DNA of 64,000 bases from Paramesorhizobium salinisoli (GCF_003335045.1 NZ_QOZG01000004.1:372001-436000); one strand, 5' to 3'; shown: positions 33,618 to 46,902, counted from the first letter of the stretch. The notes: generated by a model from the sequence alone, not told the origin. Numbers and translations are program-made.

Positions 33618-34607
33618 TCACGCGGTTTCCTCCGGTTCGGTTGAGATCACATTATCGGGTTCATCCGAGCCTGGTACAAAGGCGTCGAAGGCGGCGAGCA
33701 GTTGCTCGCGGTAGAAATCGGCCTCCTGCAGGATTTCGTGGCGCGCGCCGTCTATGGTCAGAAGTGCGCCGTTGCGCAATTGCGCGGCAAAGCGCTCCGC
33801 GGCCGGCGTGGAAACCACGCCGTCGTTGCCTGCGGTGACGACGAGTGTAGGAATGCGGATCTTCGCGATGAAATCGGGATCGCTGACCCGGTCGATCGCA
33901 TGGAGTGCGGCGGAGACCCAGCGCACCGTCGGGCCACCCAGTCCAAGCTGCGGCTGACGGCGGACGATCTCAACATTGCGCATATAGCGGCCGGGATCGC
34001 TCGTCAGTAGATTACCGGAAAAAGGCCTGGCGCCTGCCTGATATCGGTTTTTGGTGGCGTAACGCCTCCCCATCCCGATGAGGTTCAGCGTCCGGGTGGC
34101 AACACGAATGCCATTCGTCGAGAAACGCGAGCCAGGAAGGCCAAGAAGCGGGGCGACCAGCACCATACGACGGACACGAATGGTCAGCAGGGGTGCGGCG
34201 AGCAGCGCGACGAGCGCGCCTGCCGAATGGGCCAAGACATAGAAAGGCGGCGGGCAATCCGGCAGGACGAGTTCGCGGAAGACCTGATCCAGGTCCGAGA
34301 CATAATCATCGAAGCGGTTGACATGGCCGCGCATCGCGTCCCGGATCATGCGGCTCGATCCGCCTTGCCCGCGCCAGTCGAAACACACCACGGCGAAGCC
34401 GCGCGTGCTCAGATCGGTAATGGTCTCGAAATATTTCTCGATGGATTCATTGCGACCGTGGAGCAAGAGCACCGTGCCGCGCAGTGGCCGGTTGGCGGCC
34501 TGCGTGACCATGTAGCGCAACAGCTTGCCGTCCCGCATCTCCAGCATGCCGGAGCGGGTTGCAGCGGGAATCTGATTGGTATCGGTCTCGAAAAGAAAGT
34601 CCGTCAT
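33618..34607 (-). CDS. Alpha/beta hydrolase, lysophospholipase/monoglyceride-lipase type
   Basis: A 329-residue hydrolase. The core has GTVLLLHGRNESIEKYFETI (about 42-61), the FDWRGQGGSSR segment (about 76-86), and the nucleophile elbow VLAHSAGALVALLAA (about 126-140). The aspartate is probably in VVTAGNDGVV (about 267) and the histidine in GARHEIL (about 296). This pattern matches serine-aquaporin-type hydrolase_4 (lysophospholipase L2/PldB-like) proteins, acting on monoacylglycerols or lysophospholipids. ATG 34607 is used; upstream residues include a cysteine-rich stretch that may not be translated. It follows the RcnB-like gene after a terminator-like hairpin. Confidence 0.82.
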   Translation of the reverse strand: MTDFLFETDTNQIPAATRSGMLEMRDGKLLRYMVTQAANRPLRGTVLLLHGRNESIEKYFETITDLSTRGFAVVCFDWRGQGGSSRMIRDAMRGHVNRFDDYVSDLDQVFRELVLPDCPPPFYVLAHSAGALVALLAAPLLTIRVRRMVLVAPLLGLPGSRFSTNGIRVATRTLNLIGMGRRYATKNRYQAGARPFSGNLLTSDPGRYMRNVEIVRRQPQLGLGGPTVRWVSAALHAIDRVSDPDFIAKIRIPTLVVTAGNDGVVSTPAAERFAAQLRNGALLTIDGARHEILQEADFYREQLLAAFDAFVPGSDEPDNVISTEPEETA

Positions 34608-34684
34608 GCAGCTTTGGCAACAATATTCCGGATTGACACGATCGCCCATCGTTAGGCCGGCCGATGGCAAAGGTCAAATGACAA

Positions 34685-34717
34685 GAGCCGGAAGCTCCGT
34701 GATGGAACCTCCGGCTC
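34685..34717 (-). terminator. Terminator-like hairpin after the RcnB-like gene
   Basis: GAGCCGGA and TCCGGCTC pair around a 17-base centre that has a further TCC/GGA stem. On the minus strand it lies 49 bases after the stop of the 34766-35215 gene and is followed by a moderately T-rich stretch. Confidence 0.5.
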
Positions 34718-34765
34718 AACCTGCCGTCTGGAAGGGACGTTACATCCGGCAGGCTGTTGGTGTGC

Positions 34766-35215
34766 CTAGGGATTGATTTCGATAGTGAAGCCAGAGCGGC
34801 GCGCGCCGCCGGCACGCTGTTCGTCGAGAATGCGGCCGCTGCGAGCATCGACAACGAGCATGACGCGCCGTCCGTTCGGTCGGGTGGCGCGGACGAAATA
34901 ACGGCCGCGGCGCAGATCGATATCGCCGACGTCATAGCCGCGGCTTTCCAGCATCCTGGCAACGCGGCGGGGGTTCATGACCTCGTCGCGGCGAGGACGG
35001 TCGCGGCCAGGCCTCCAGTCGCGGTCGCGATCCGGCCTCCAATCCCGGTCGCGACGTTCCATTTCATAGCCGCGCGGCGGCCTTGGAGCTTCGCGATAAT
35101 CCCCATCCCAGCCCTGGGCCAGAATGATATTCGATCGCTCCGCCGCAAAAACCGGGGCGGAAAAGCTGAACGAAAGCGTTGCGGCGGCAGCGATGGCTAT
35201 AAGAGCCTTTTTCAT
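34766..35215 (-). CDS. Small periplasmic basic protein with RD-rich repeats and PepSY-like C-terminus
   Basis: A 149-residue exported protein. Residues 1-24 form a signal peptide (KKALIAIAAAATLSFSFSAPVFA). Residues 40-85 are very basic and repetitive, with the unit RDRDWRP seen two or three times (RRDRDWRPDRDRDWRPGRDR). The C-terminal half (about 88-149) resembles a PepSY-like fold: MNPRRVARMLESRGYDVGDIDLRRGRYFVRATRPNGRRVMLVVDARSGRIL. Relatives are described as RcnB-like or 'PepSY domain' proteins, and no biochemical role is established. It is a single gene; upstream are a small hairpin and a perfect dyad (35253-35268). The strongly basic middle might bind lipopolysaccharide or nucleic acid. 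Confidence 0.72.
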   Translation of the reverse strand: MKKALIAIAAAATLSFSFSAPVFAAERSNIILAQGWDGDYREAPRPPRGYEMERRDRDWRPDRDRDWRPGRDRPRRDEVMNPRRVARMLESRGYDVGDIDLRRGRYFVRATRPNGRRVMLVVDARSGRILDEQRAGGARRSGFTIEINP

Positions 35216-35252
35216 CGTCGTTTCCTCTCAAGTGCCGGAACACTCCGGACAT

Positions 35253-35268
35253 GGTTAAAGATTTAACC
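35253..35268. promoter_or_regulatory. Perfect dyad upstream of the RcnB-like gene
   Basis: GGTTAAA and TTTAACC flank GA, 38 bases before the start codon. A smaller hairpin (CCGGA/TCCGG, 35235-35248) lies between. It could be an operator, but its target regulator is unknown. Confidence 0.35.
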
Positions 35269-35375
35269 TGCACAAGCTGAATAAATGCCGAAGACGGTAT
35301 TCATCTGGCGTTCAGCGATATGCACAGAAGAAAGATTCGAGAGGTCGTCCAGTTCCACTTCGCTCCTGCGGAACC

Positions 35376-35404
35376 CTTGAAATCGTAAAATAACGCCCCC
35401 AAAT
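35376..35404 (+). promoter_or_regulatory. RpoH (sigma-32)-type heat-shock promoter of hsp20
   Basis: CTTGAAA (35376-35382) and CCCCAAAT (35397-35404) are separated by 14 bases, matching the alphaproteobacterial RpoH pattern of CTTGAAA and CCCCATNT. It would give a 5' leader of about 100 bases before hsp20. Confidence 0.7.
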
Positions 35405-35441
35405 CATGGATGCAGCCGCCAAAATGGGGCTGCTGGCTCAA

Positions 35442-35515
35442 GAAAATTCGCCGATATCGGGAATTTTCGCTTCGGCCAAAAACGCAAACATCGTCGCTCT
35501 GAAGGAGGGCTTACC
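35442..35515 (+). promoter_or_regulatory. ROSE-like RNA thermometer in the hsp20 leader
   Basis: A first near-perfect hairpin (GAAAATTC...GAATTTTC with CCGAT/ATCGG inside, 35442-35468) is followed by a second one in which TCGCTCT (35494-35500) pairs with the ribosome binding site AGGAGGG (35503-35509), with a G facing a G. The U(U/C)GCU sequence opposite the Shine-Dalgarno is the conserved mark of ROSE elements, which open on heating and allow translation of small heat-shock genes in Rhizobiales. Identification is by eye. Confidence 0.65.
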
Positions 35516-35986
35516 ATGCGTCACGTTGATTTTTCACCGCTCTATCGTTCCACGGTCGGTTTCGACCGGCTTTTCACCATGCTTGATTCGCTCGCGCAGC
35601 CCGAGGGCGCGCCGACCTATCCGCCTTATAATATCGAGCGGACGGGCGAGAACGCCTATCGCATCACGATGGCCGTTGCAGGTTTCGCGGAAGATGAGAT
35701 CGAGATCGAGGCTCACCGCAACCAGCTGACCATCAAGGGTCAAAAGTCTGAGGAAAGTGCCGGCAATGGCAGCGAAGTGCTGTATCGCGGCATCGCCTCA
35801 CGGGCTTTCGAGCGCCGCTTCCAGCTTGCCGATTTCGTCGAAGTCAATGGCGCAAGCTTGAAGAACGGCCTGCTGCATATCGATCTGAAGCGCGAAATCC
35901 CGGAAGGGATGAAGCCCCGCAAGATCGCGGTGACGGCAGTATCGTCCGATAAGGCCAAGCAGATCGAAACCAAGGCTGCGGAATAA
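35516..35986 (+). CDS. Small heat-shock protein, Hsp20/alpha-crystallin family
   Basis: A 156-residue cytoplasmic chaperone. The N-terminus is MRHVDFSPLYRSTVGFDRLFTMLDS, typical of the IbpA-like class of rhizobial small heat-shock proteins. The alpha-crystallin domain spans about residues 35-140 (YPPYNIERTGENAYRITMAVAGF, NQLTIKGQKSEE, YRGIASRAFERRFQL and the beta strand NGLLHIDLKREIPE). The C-terminal extension is lysine- and alanine-rich. It holds unfolding proteins during heat shock. An RpoH-type promoter and a ROSE-like thermometer upstream explain how heat would induce it, and a strong terminator follows. Confidence 0.95.
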   Translation: MRHVDFSPLYRSTVGFDRLFTMLDSLAQPEGAPTYPPYNIERTGENAYRITMAVAGFAEDEIEIEAHRNQLTIKGQKSEESAGNGSEVLYRGIASRAFERRFQLADFVEVNGASLKNGLLHIDLKREIPEGMKPRKIAVTAVSSDKAKQIETKAAE

Positions 35987-36007
35987 TCTTGCCTGACCGG
36001 AAATAAG

Positions 36008-36034
36008 AACGGCGCCTCTGGGCGCCGTTTTTTT
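36008..36034 (+). terminator. Rho-independent terminator of hsp20
   Basis: AACGGCGCC pairs perfectly with GGCGCCGTT around TCTG, followed by a T-tract. The T-tract touches the stop codon of the convergent threonine aldolase gene. Confidence 0.92.
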
Positions 36035-37082
36035 AGGCGATCAGATCGCCGAGCTGGTCCACTTCATCGTCGGATGTTGAGAAGCTCGTCACGAAGCGGG
36101 CGAAAACTTCGCCCTCCTCGACGCGGTTCATTTCCGAATGCGGCGGATTCCACTCGTAGAAGACGGCGCCCTGCTGCTGCAGCTTTTCGCTGACGCTCTT
36201 CTTCATGATGGCGAAGACTTCGTTAGCCTGCGGAGACCAGGCGAGGCGAATGCGCTCGGAAGTCCGGATATGGCCGGCAAGCCGGGTAGCCATCGCATTG
36301 GCATGCGTTGCCAGTTCGAGCCAGAGGCCGCCGTCAAGATAGGCGTCAAACTGGGCCGCGATGAAGCGGGTCTTGGAAAAGAGCTGGGCGGCGCGCTTGC
36401 GGATGAAAGGTAGGTCCCTGGCGTGGGAGGGGTCCATGAACACCAGTGCTTCGGCGCACCAGCAGCCATTCTTGGTACCGCCGAAGGAAACGATATCAAC
36501 GCCCTGCCGCCAAGTCATATCCGCCGGGGAGACACCCAGGGAAACAAGCGCATTGGCGAAGCGCGCGCCATCGAGATGCAGCGGCAAGCCATGTTCACGG
36601 CATACGGCGGAGATGCGGGCGATCTCGGCGAGGCTATAAAGCGTACCGACTTCAGTCGCTTGAGTGATGGACACGGCCATGGGCTGTCCGGCATGAATGA
36701 AAGCCGGGTTGAAACGCTTCAGTTCCCGTTTCAGATTAACGGGATCGATGCGCCCCAGCGCGCCGTCCACCGGATGCAGGCGAGCGCCGCCGGTGAAATA
36801 TTCGGGCGCGCCACATTCGTCCTCGATGGCATGGGCCTCGCGGTGGCAGAAGGAGACGCCGCCCGGGCGGTTGACGCTCGCCAGCGCCAGCGAATTGGCA
36901 GCGGTTCCGGTGCCAACGAAAAATACGGCGACCTCGCGCTCGAACATCTCGTTGAAGCGCTTTTCCACGATGCGGTCGAGCTCGCTTGCTCCATAGGAGG
37001 CGGCAAAGCCTCCTGCATGGCGGGTCAGGCTCTCGGCAATCCTGGGATGGGCGCCCGCCCAATTATCGGATGCGAAATTCAT
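36033..37082 (-). CDS. ltaE: Low-specificity L-threonine aldolase, PLP-dependent
   Basis: A 349-residue fold-type I enzyme. The lysine that binds pyridoxal phosphate is in VSFGGTKNGCWCAEALV (about residue 203). The aspartate facing the ring nitrogen is in GLPLHLDGARFANAL (about 168), and GTGTAANSLALASV (about 55) is the phosphate-binding region. It splits L-threonine (and allo-threonine) to glycine and acetaldehyde, and can supply glycine. It lies alone, convergent with hsp20. The length is as expected. Confidence 0.9.
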   Translation of the reverse strand: MNFASDNWAGAHPRIAESLTRHAGGFAASYGASELDRIVEKRFNEMFEREVAVFFVGTGTAANSLALASVNRPGGVSFCHREAHAIEDECGAPEYFTGGARLHPVDGALGRIDPVNLKRELKRFNPAFIHAGQPMAVSITQATEVGTLYSLAEIARISAVCREHGLPLHLDGARFANALVSLGVSPADMTWRQGVDIVSFGGTKNGCWCAEALVFMDPSHARDLPFIRKRAAQLFSKTRFIAAQFDAYLDGGLWLELATHANAMATRLAGHIRTSERIRLAWSPQANEVFAIMKKSVSEKLQQQGAVFYEWNPPHSEMNRVEEGEVFARFVTSFSTSDDEVDQLGDLIA

Positions 37083-37380
37083 ACGGCTTCTCCGGCATTT
37101 CTCCGCTCGCCATATCGTGGCGGGCTGTTGTGCACTGCGGTGCTGCCGGCTGTCTATATGAAAGCAGACATAATCATGTCCAGGGTTCGAATGGAGATCA
37201 TCGGAGGGGGAGCATTGAGGTTAGAGAATTCCTCTACCAAGGCATCACGCTCGCGTGAAAATCCCTGCAAACACAATTTACGTAATGGAAGGCGGTCTTT
37301 GACGTAATAATATTTCAAAAGGAGCAAATTTATTTTGCTTTTCCATCTTGTAGCGGAGCATAATTTCTGGCATAGAATAT

Positions 37381-37399
37381 AGGACAGTATTGCTGTCTT
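37381..37399 (+). promoter_or_regulatory. Dyad near the gltB promoter
   Basis: AGGACAG and CTGTCTT form inverted arms around TATTG, just after a possible -10 box. A regulator of glutamate synthase (for example of the Lrp or LysR class) could bind here; this is inference. Confidence 0.3.
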
Positions 37400-37411
37400 A
37401 TTTAACGACCC

Positions 37412-37452
37412 AACCCGGGATGAAGGCATGGTATCGTCTCCGTCCGGGTTTT
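37412..37452 (+). terminator. Terminator-like hairpin in the gltB leader
   Basis: AACCCGG and CCGGGTT pair around a 25-base centre and are followed by TTTTG. It lies 220 bases before gltB, so it could mark a short leader RNA or an attenuator. Only seven base pairs make the main stem, so this is tentative. Confidence 0.4.
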
Positions 37453-37671
37453 GTCGCGGGCAGGTCTGCAAGGTGGCCGGGCTGGGCGAAGAAGCAGTCC
37501 GGTATCGTCTTGCTGGCGCGAAAGCGCAGGAATGTGGGTGAGAAACGTCGTATTCCCCCGTTTCGCGAATGCTCTTGCAGTCATATGCCGCATGGACGCG
37601 GGGTGGAATCGAACATATTCCCCCCGATAAGAATGACCGCCCCAGTAGGGCTCTAGAAGGAGGAAATGACG

Positions 37672-42417
<4,746 letters not shown>

Positions 42418-42541
42418 TCGTCAACATATGTGTGCCTGAGGCCCGGCGATCTGCCGGCCTTGGCGCCAAGGTTCAAACCCGCGGGTTTCGCTCCAAAAAA
42501 GCTGAAACCGCGCGACCTCGACAGCGAGGGGAGAAAAGTTC

Positions 42542-43996
42542 ATGGGCAAGGTTACAGGCTTTCTGGAAATCGACCGGCAGGTGGCAAAGTATCAGCCGGC
42601 CTCCGACCGTATCCGGCATTTTCGCGAATTCACCATCCCGATGACCGATGGCGAGGTGCAGAAGCAGGCGGCGCGCTGCATGGATTGCGGCATTCCCTAT
42701 TGCCATGGGCCGACCGGCTGCCCCGTGCACAACCAGATCCCTGACTGGAACGATCTCGTCTACAACAACAATTGGGACGAGGCGATCCGCAACCTCCACT
42801 CCACCAACAATTTCCCGGAGTTCACCGGCCGCATCTGCCCGGCGCCGTGCGAAGAGGCCTGCACGCTCAATCTGGAAGACGTGCCCGTCACCATCAAGAC
42901 GATCGAACAGGCGATCGCCGACAAAGCCTATGAGATGGGCCATGTCGTGCCGCAGCCTTCCGCCGTCAAGACGGGCCGGAAGGTGGCTGTCATCGGCTCC
43001 GGTCCGGCGGGGCTTGCGGCGGCGCAGCAGCTTGGCCGCGCGGGCCACGAGGTGCATGTCTACGAGCGCGAAAGCCGGCCCGGCGGGTTGCTTCGTTACG
43101 GCATTCCCGATTTCAAGATGGAGAAGCACTATATCGACCGGCGCGTGACGCAGATGCAGGGCGAGGGCGTCACCTTCTTCTGCGGCGTCAATGTCGGTGT
43201 CGACAAGCCGGTCAGGGAACTGATCGACGGATATGACGCCGTTCTCTATTGCGGCGGCTCTGAGACGCCGCGTCCAGCGGGCATTCCCGGCGCGGAACTT
43301 GAAGGCGTCCATGACGCGATGAACTACCTCGTGCAGCAGAACCGCCGCATTGGGCGTGAGGACATCGATTCGGTCGCGTGGCCGTCCGCCCCCATCCTTG
43401 CCGGAGGCAAGCATATCGTCGTGGTTGGCGGCGGCGACACGGCGTCCGACTGCGTCGGAACGGCTTTCCGGCAGGGCGCCGTGAAGGTGACGCAGCTCGA
43501 TATCCGTCCGCAGCCGCCGGAAAAGGAAGACAAGCTCACCGTCTGGCCTTATTGGGCAACAAAGATGCGCGTTTCCTCCAGTCAGGCGGAGGGCGCAGAT
43601 CGCGAGTTCCAGGTGGCGACGCTCGAATTCATCGGCGAGGAGGGCAGGCTCACCCATGTGCGCTGCTGCGAGGTGGATGAAGGACGCAAGCCGATAGAAG
43701 GCACTGAATTCTTCATCAAGGCGGATCTGGCCTTCATCGCCATCGGCTTTTCCGGCCCGATCGAGAGCGGCGTGGTGAAGGAATTGGGCGAGGAGCTTAA
43801 AATTTCCGCCGACCGGCGCGGAAACCGTGCCGTGGAAGCAAACGATCGCGACTATCGCACCAGCGTGGACAAGGTCTTCGCGGCGGGTGACGTGCGGCGT
43901 GGTCAATCACTGGTGGTCTGGGCGATCCGCGAGGGCCGTCAGGCGGCGCGTGCAGTAGACGAGCACCTTATGGGGTCAACCGTTCTGCCGAGCTAA
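42542..43996 (+). CDS. gltD: Glutamate synthase (NADPH), small subunit
   Basis: A 484-residue flavoprotein that takes electrons from NADPH and passes them to GltB. Two N-terminal cysteine groups for 4Fe-4S clusters are present: CMDCGIPYCHGPTGCPVHN (about 39-57) and CPAPCEEAC (about 100-108). The FAD-binding motif VIGSGPAGLAAAQQLG (about 150-165) and NADPH-binding motif VVVGGGDTASDCVGTA (about 296-311) follow. ATG 42542 comes after GGGAGAAAAG. It forms an operon with gltB, and it ends 46 bases before the convergent DUF459 gene. Its length matches the family. Confidence 0.97.
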   Translation: MGKVTGFLEIDRQVAKYQPASDRIRHFREFTIPMTDGEVQKQAARCMDCGIPYCHGPTGCPVHNQIPDWNDLVYNNNWDEAIRNLHSTNNFPEFTGRICPAPCEEACTLNLEDVPVTIKTIEQAIADKAYEMGHVVPQPSAVKTGRKVAVIGSGPAGLAAAQQLGRAGHEVHVYERESRPGGLLRYGIPDFKMEKHYIDRRVTQMQGEGVTFFCGVNVGVDKPVRELIDGYDAVLYCGGSETPRPAGIPGAELEGVHDAMNYLVQQNRRIGREDIDSVAWPSAPILAGGKHIVVVGGGDTASDCVGTAFRQGAVKVTQLDIRPQPPEKEDKLTVWPYWATKMRVSSSQAEGADREFQVATLEFIGEEGRLTHVRCCEVDEGRKPIEGTEFFIKADLAFIAIGFSGPIESGVVKELGEELKISADRRGNRAVEANDRDYRTSVDKVFAAGDVRRGQSLVVWAIREGRQAARAVDEHLMGSTVLPS

Positions 43997-44042
43997 GATC
44001 TGAGATATGCCGCACCTGCTTCGGCCGGAGCAGGGCGGCAAA

Positions 44043-45314
44043 TCAGGGTGTGGTGCCCGTCGTCGTATCGTCTGTCGGCACTGGCGGCTGCCTTGCCGTA
44101 AGGACCGGCTTGCGCGGCCAGGTGAAATCGTCGGCCCGGCCGGGCTGGGGCTTTGCCGCGACGCCATCTATAACCAGGAGATCGCGGGCGGATTTGATCG
44201 ACGCGGTGGATGTCCCGAGCGTTGCGCCCAGCAATTCGTTACTGCCGTCGAGATCGAGATCATTGAGGCTGACCGGTGCGATACGGTCGATCCTTGCCGG
44301 CGCCTTCGCTTCGGCGGGCGCCTGTTGCGGCAGATCACCCGGCTTCTGTACCCCGTCCGGCGACAGGCTCCCACCCAGCAATTGTCGCAACGGCTTTTCG
44401 GCATAGAAGGCAAGCTTGCGTTTCCCGGCCTGGGTTATGTTGATGCCGTCATTGGCGCGCAGTCGCGCCGTCTGGCCATTGATATCGAATCCCGAAAGAG
44501 AGAAGTTGCCGGCTTCGTCGACAAAGCCATCCCAGACATCGGCGAAACTGCCGCCGGCCTTTTCAGCCGCGTTCCGGTAGATCTCGTTTAATGCGAGAAT
44601 ATCCTGCGACATGCCGCGCGGCTTGAAAGGCGGCTGGCCGACCCAGACAAACGGGTAACCCGCCGTCTTGATCGCGTTGACAAATTGATCGACACGCCTG
44701 GTATATTCCGCCGTCCATTCCGACGAGCGCGGAGCATAGGACATGCCGTCCAGTGATATAGGCTGGCGGTCATTGGCCCCGATCATGACCACGACGGCCG
44801 CAGGTTTTTCCTCGTCGAGAATCGCCTTGATCTTTGCCGTCCAGTCGTAATGGTCGGTTCGCACGAAACCCGAGGAGCCATTGACCCGATTTGCGACCTG
44901 CGCTTCGGGGTTCTGGGCGAAAGCTTCGGTAAGGCCGTCGGCAAGCCCTCCACCGATAAAGTCGCCTATGACCAGGATGGTCTTTGCATCGGGGTTTTTT
45001 TCCACCGGAGGAGGTGCCGCGGGGCGCGACGGCACCTCCGCGGCGGCGGGCGCGCGCGAACGCGGGGTGCTATCGGTGCTGGACCGACGGCGAGCCGCCG
45101 GCGGCGGTTTGGACGGGCGGGTGGCCCGGCGCGGCGGGGGATCGTAATAATAATCGGGTGGAGCCTCGCGCCTGCCGAAAAACATATCAAACAGCGTTCT
45201 CGGTCGCCCCTGCGCCGCTGCATCCGGCATGACCGCAAGAACAGCCAAGGCCGCCGCTATCAGAAGCGCCAGCAGATTCCAAAACGATGCAACCGGATTG
45301 GCAGTGCGCTTCAC
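44043..45314 (-). CDS. DUF459 SGNH-like exported protein lacking catalytic Ser and His
   Basis: A 423-residue envelope protein. A signal peptide or anchor (residues 1-35) is followed by a Pro/Arg-rich region (about 50-115) and a DUF459 domain of the SGNH hydrolase superfamily from about residue 115. Block I reads VIGDFIGGGLADGL where hydrolases have GDS, so the serine is absent. Block III VMIGANDRQ (about 200) is normal, and block V DGINITQAG (about 325) lacks the usual histidine. The protein may bind, not cleave, its ligand, or may use different residues. A C-terminal Pro/Thr-rich tail ends the protein. It is followed by the lytic transglycosylase gene on the same strand, 86 bases apart. Confidence 0.78.
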   Translation of the reverse strand: MKRTANPVASFWNLLALLIAAALAVLAVMPDAAAQGRPRTLFDMFFGRREAPPDYYYDPPPRRATRPSKPPPAARRRSSTDSTPRSRAPAAAEVPSRPAAPPPVEKNPDAKTILVIGDFIGGGLADGLTEAFAQNPEAQVANRVNGSSGFVRTDHYDWTAKIKAILDEEKPAAVVVMIGANDRQPISLDGMSYAPRSSEWTAEYTRRVDQFVNAIKTAGYPFVWVGQPPFKPRGMSQDILALNEIYRNAAEKAGGSFADVWDGFVDEAGNFSLSGFDINGQTARLRANDGINITQAGKRKLAFYAEKPLRQLLGGSLSPDGVQKPGDLPQQAPAEAKAPARIDRIAPVSLNDLDLDGSNELLGATLGTSTASIKSARDLLVIDGVAAKPQPGRADDFTWPRKPVLTARQPPVPTDDTTTGTTP

Positions 45315-45400
45315 GCCCGTTCCTCAAGCCGAGAACTCTTCCACGCCATTTGAGCGCAGAAGAGTTTCTTTGTCACGCAATTCCGCAGGAATTCAGCAGG

Positions 45401-46639
45401 TCAGCGTCGACGCAGGACCGAAAGCACTTCCTTGCTCGGATGACCGTCCGGGGAAAGGCCGTTGCGCTTCTGGAACGCCTCGATGGCGGCGCGTGAGGTG
45501 GAGCCGATCTTGCCGTCGATATTGCCATCGTAATAGCCGAGCGCCTGGAGATGGTGCTGCAGTTCCTCGCGCTCCTTCATGGAGATGGGGGTGAAAGGAC
45601 GGTTCCAGTCCTGCACGAGACCCTGATATCCGGCGATCCGGTCCGCGAGAAGCCCTACGCCAAGCGCGTATTTATCGGCATTGTTATAGCGCTTGAGAAC
45701 AAAGAAGTTCTTGGTCATCAGGAAGGCCGGACCTCCGCGCCCATCGGGCGTTTTCAGCGTCGCCTTCTCCGACGCGTGGGTAAACGGCTTTCCATTGGCA
45801 CGCACAACGCCCAGTTTCTGCCATTCGGCCAGGGTCAGGGAACCGGATGGAAACTTGCGTCCGGCAGGCAGGACGACCTCGTAGCCCCAGGTCTTGCCCG
45901 GCTGCCAGCCGTTCCGCTTCAAGAGATTGGCGGCTGTCGCCAGCGCATCGGGTATGGATGTCCAGATGTCGCGCTTGCCGTTTCCGTCCATATCCACCGC
46001 ATAGGCCTGGTAGCTGGTGGGGATAAACTGGGTGTGGCCCAGTGCGCCGGCCCACGAGCCGGTCAGGTGACTGCGATCGATATCGCCGGTCTGGAGGATT
46101 TTCATGGCGGCGATCAACTGAGTCCGGGCATATTTGGCCCGCGCCTTGTCGGCATAGGCAAGCGTTGCCAGCGACCGGATCGCATCGCGCATGACGTCGT
46201 CGCGCTTGAGGATTTCGCCATAATTGGATTCCATCGACCAGATGGCGAGAAGAACACTACGCTGGACCCCGAAGTTCTTTTCGATGCGCGACAGCCATGG
46301 GCTCCATTGGCGGGCCATGGCCTGTCCTGTCGCGACCGAATTCTCATTGACGCGATTGTCGATATAATCCCAGACAGGGGCGGTGAATTCAGGCTGGAAG
46401 CGGGCTTTCTGCAGCACTTCCGGATCGGGCGCGGTGATGCCGGCGAATGCCCTCTTGTAGGTTGCAGATGAAATGCCGTTGTTAAGAGCGGTCGAGCGGA
46501 AATCAGCCACCCAGCGCTGGAACTTCGCATCGGCAAACGCGTTTGCTGTTGCCAATGTCGAAAGCAATGTCGCCATGACAGCTATTTTCGCGAGCGTTTT
46601 TCCGATCCGGCCGATCGTAGCTGGGCGCGTCCGAACCAT
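45401..46639 (-). CDS. Lytic murein transglycosylase (MltB family) with peptidoglycan-binding domain
   Basis: A 412-residue periplasmic enzyme. The signal peptide (about 1-36) ends ANAFA. The catalytic SLT_2 domain runs from about residue 38 to 330, with the active glutamate E137 in IWSMESNYGE and the typical GALGHTQFIPTSY segment (about 190-202). A C-terminal PG_binding_1 domain (about 355-410) reads LQALGYYDGNIDGKIGSTSRAAIEAFQ. It cuts the glycan chain of peptidoglycan between N-acetylmuramic acid and N-acetylglucosamine with anhydro-ring formation. Length is normal for MltB-like proteins of alphaproteobacteria. It is divergent from galU and may form an operon with the DUF459 gene. Confidence 0.92.
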   Translation of the reverse strand: MVRTRPATIGRIGKTLAKIAVMATLLSTLATANAFADAKFQRWVADFRSTALNNGISSATYKRAFAGITAPDPEVLQKARFQPEFTAPVWDYIDNRVNENSVATGQAMARQWSPWLSRIEKNFGVQRSVLLAIWSMESNYGEILKRDDVMRDAIRSLATLAYADKARAKYARTQLIAAMKILQTGDIDRSHLTGSWAGALGHTQFIPTSYQAYAVDMDGNGKRDIWTSIPDALATAANLLKRNGWQPGKTWGYEVVLPAGRKFPSGSLTLAEWQKLGVVRANGKPFTHASEKATLKTPDGRGGPAFLMTKNFFVLKRYNNADKYALGVGLLADRIAGYQGLVQDWNRPFTPISMKEREELQHHLQALGYYDGNIDGKIGSTSRAAIEAFQKRNGLSPDGHPSKEVLSVLRRR

Positions 46640-46902
46640 GCTTTTCTCCTTGAAGGCCTACAAATCTTCTCTGCAGCCTGGAAAGCTAGCGCCTTGAGGT
46701 TAGCATTTAGTTTACCATGCAGGTGTGGTTCGCCAAGAGCGATTGTATTCTCCGTCGTCCGCCGTTTTGCACCGCGAAATGCAACGTGATCAGATGGCGC
46801 ACGGCATTAGGCATTTTTTCCGATGTTCACCGCTATATAGCCATGATCGGCTGGACGTTGAGCCCCATTGTGATCATCATTTTTGTGGAGTTGGAAAGAG
46901 GA

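Larger units (their letters stand above)
37083..37671. other. Long leader/promoter region upstream of gltB
   Basis: 589 bases without a convincing gene. The left third is AT-rich around 37260-37400 and is where a promoter would lie (TAGAAT at 37371-37376 is a possible -10). It holds a dyad at 37381-37399 and a terminator-like hairpin at 37412-37452. Open frames of 88 residues (plus) and 178 residues (minus, running into gltB) lack family resemblance and are not reported as genes. Confidence 0.5.
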
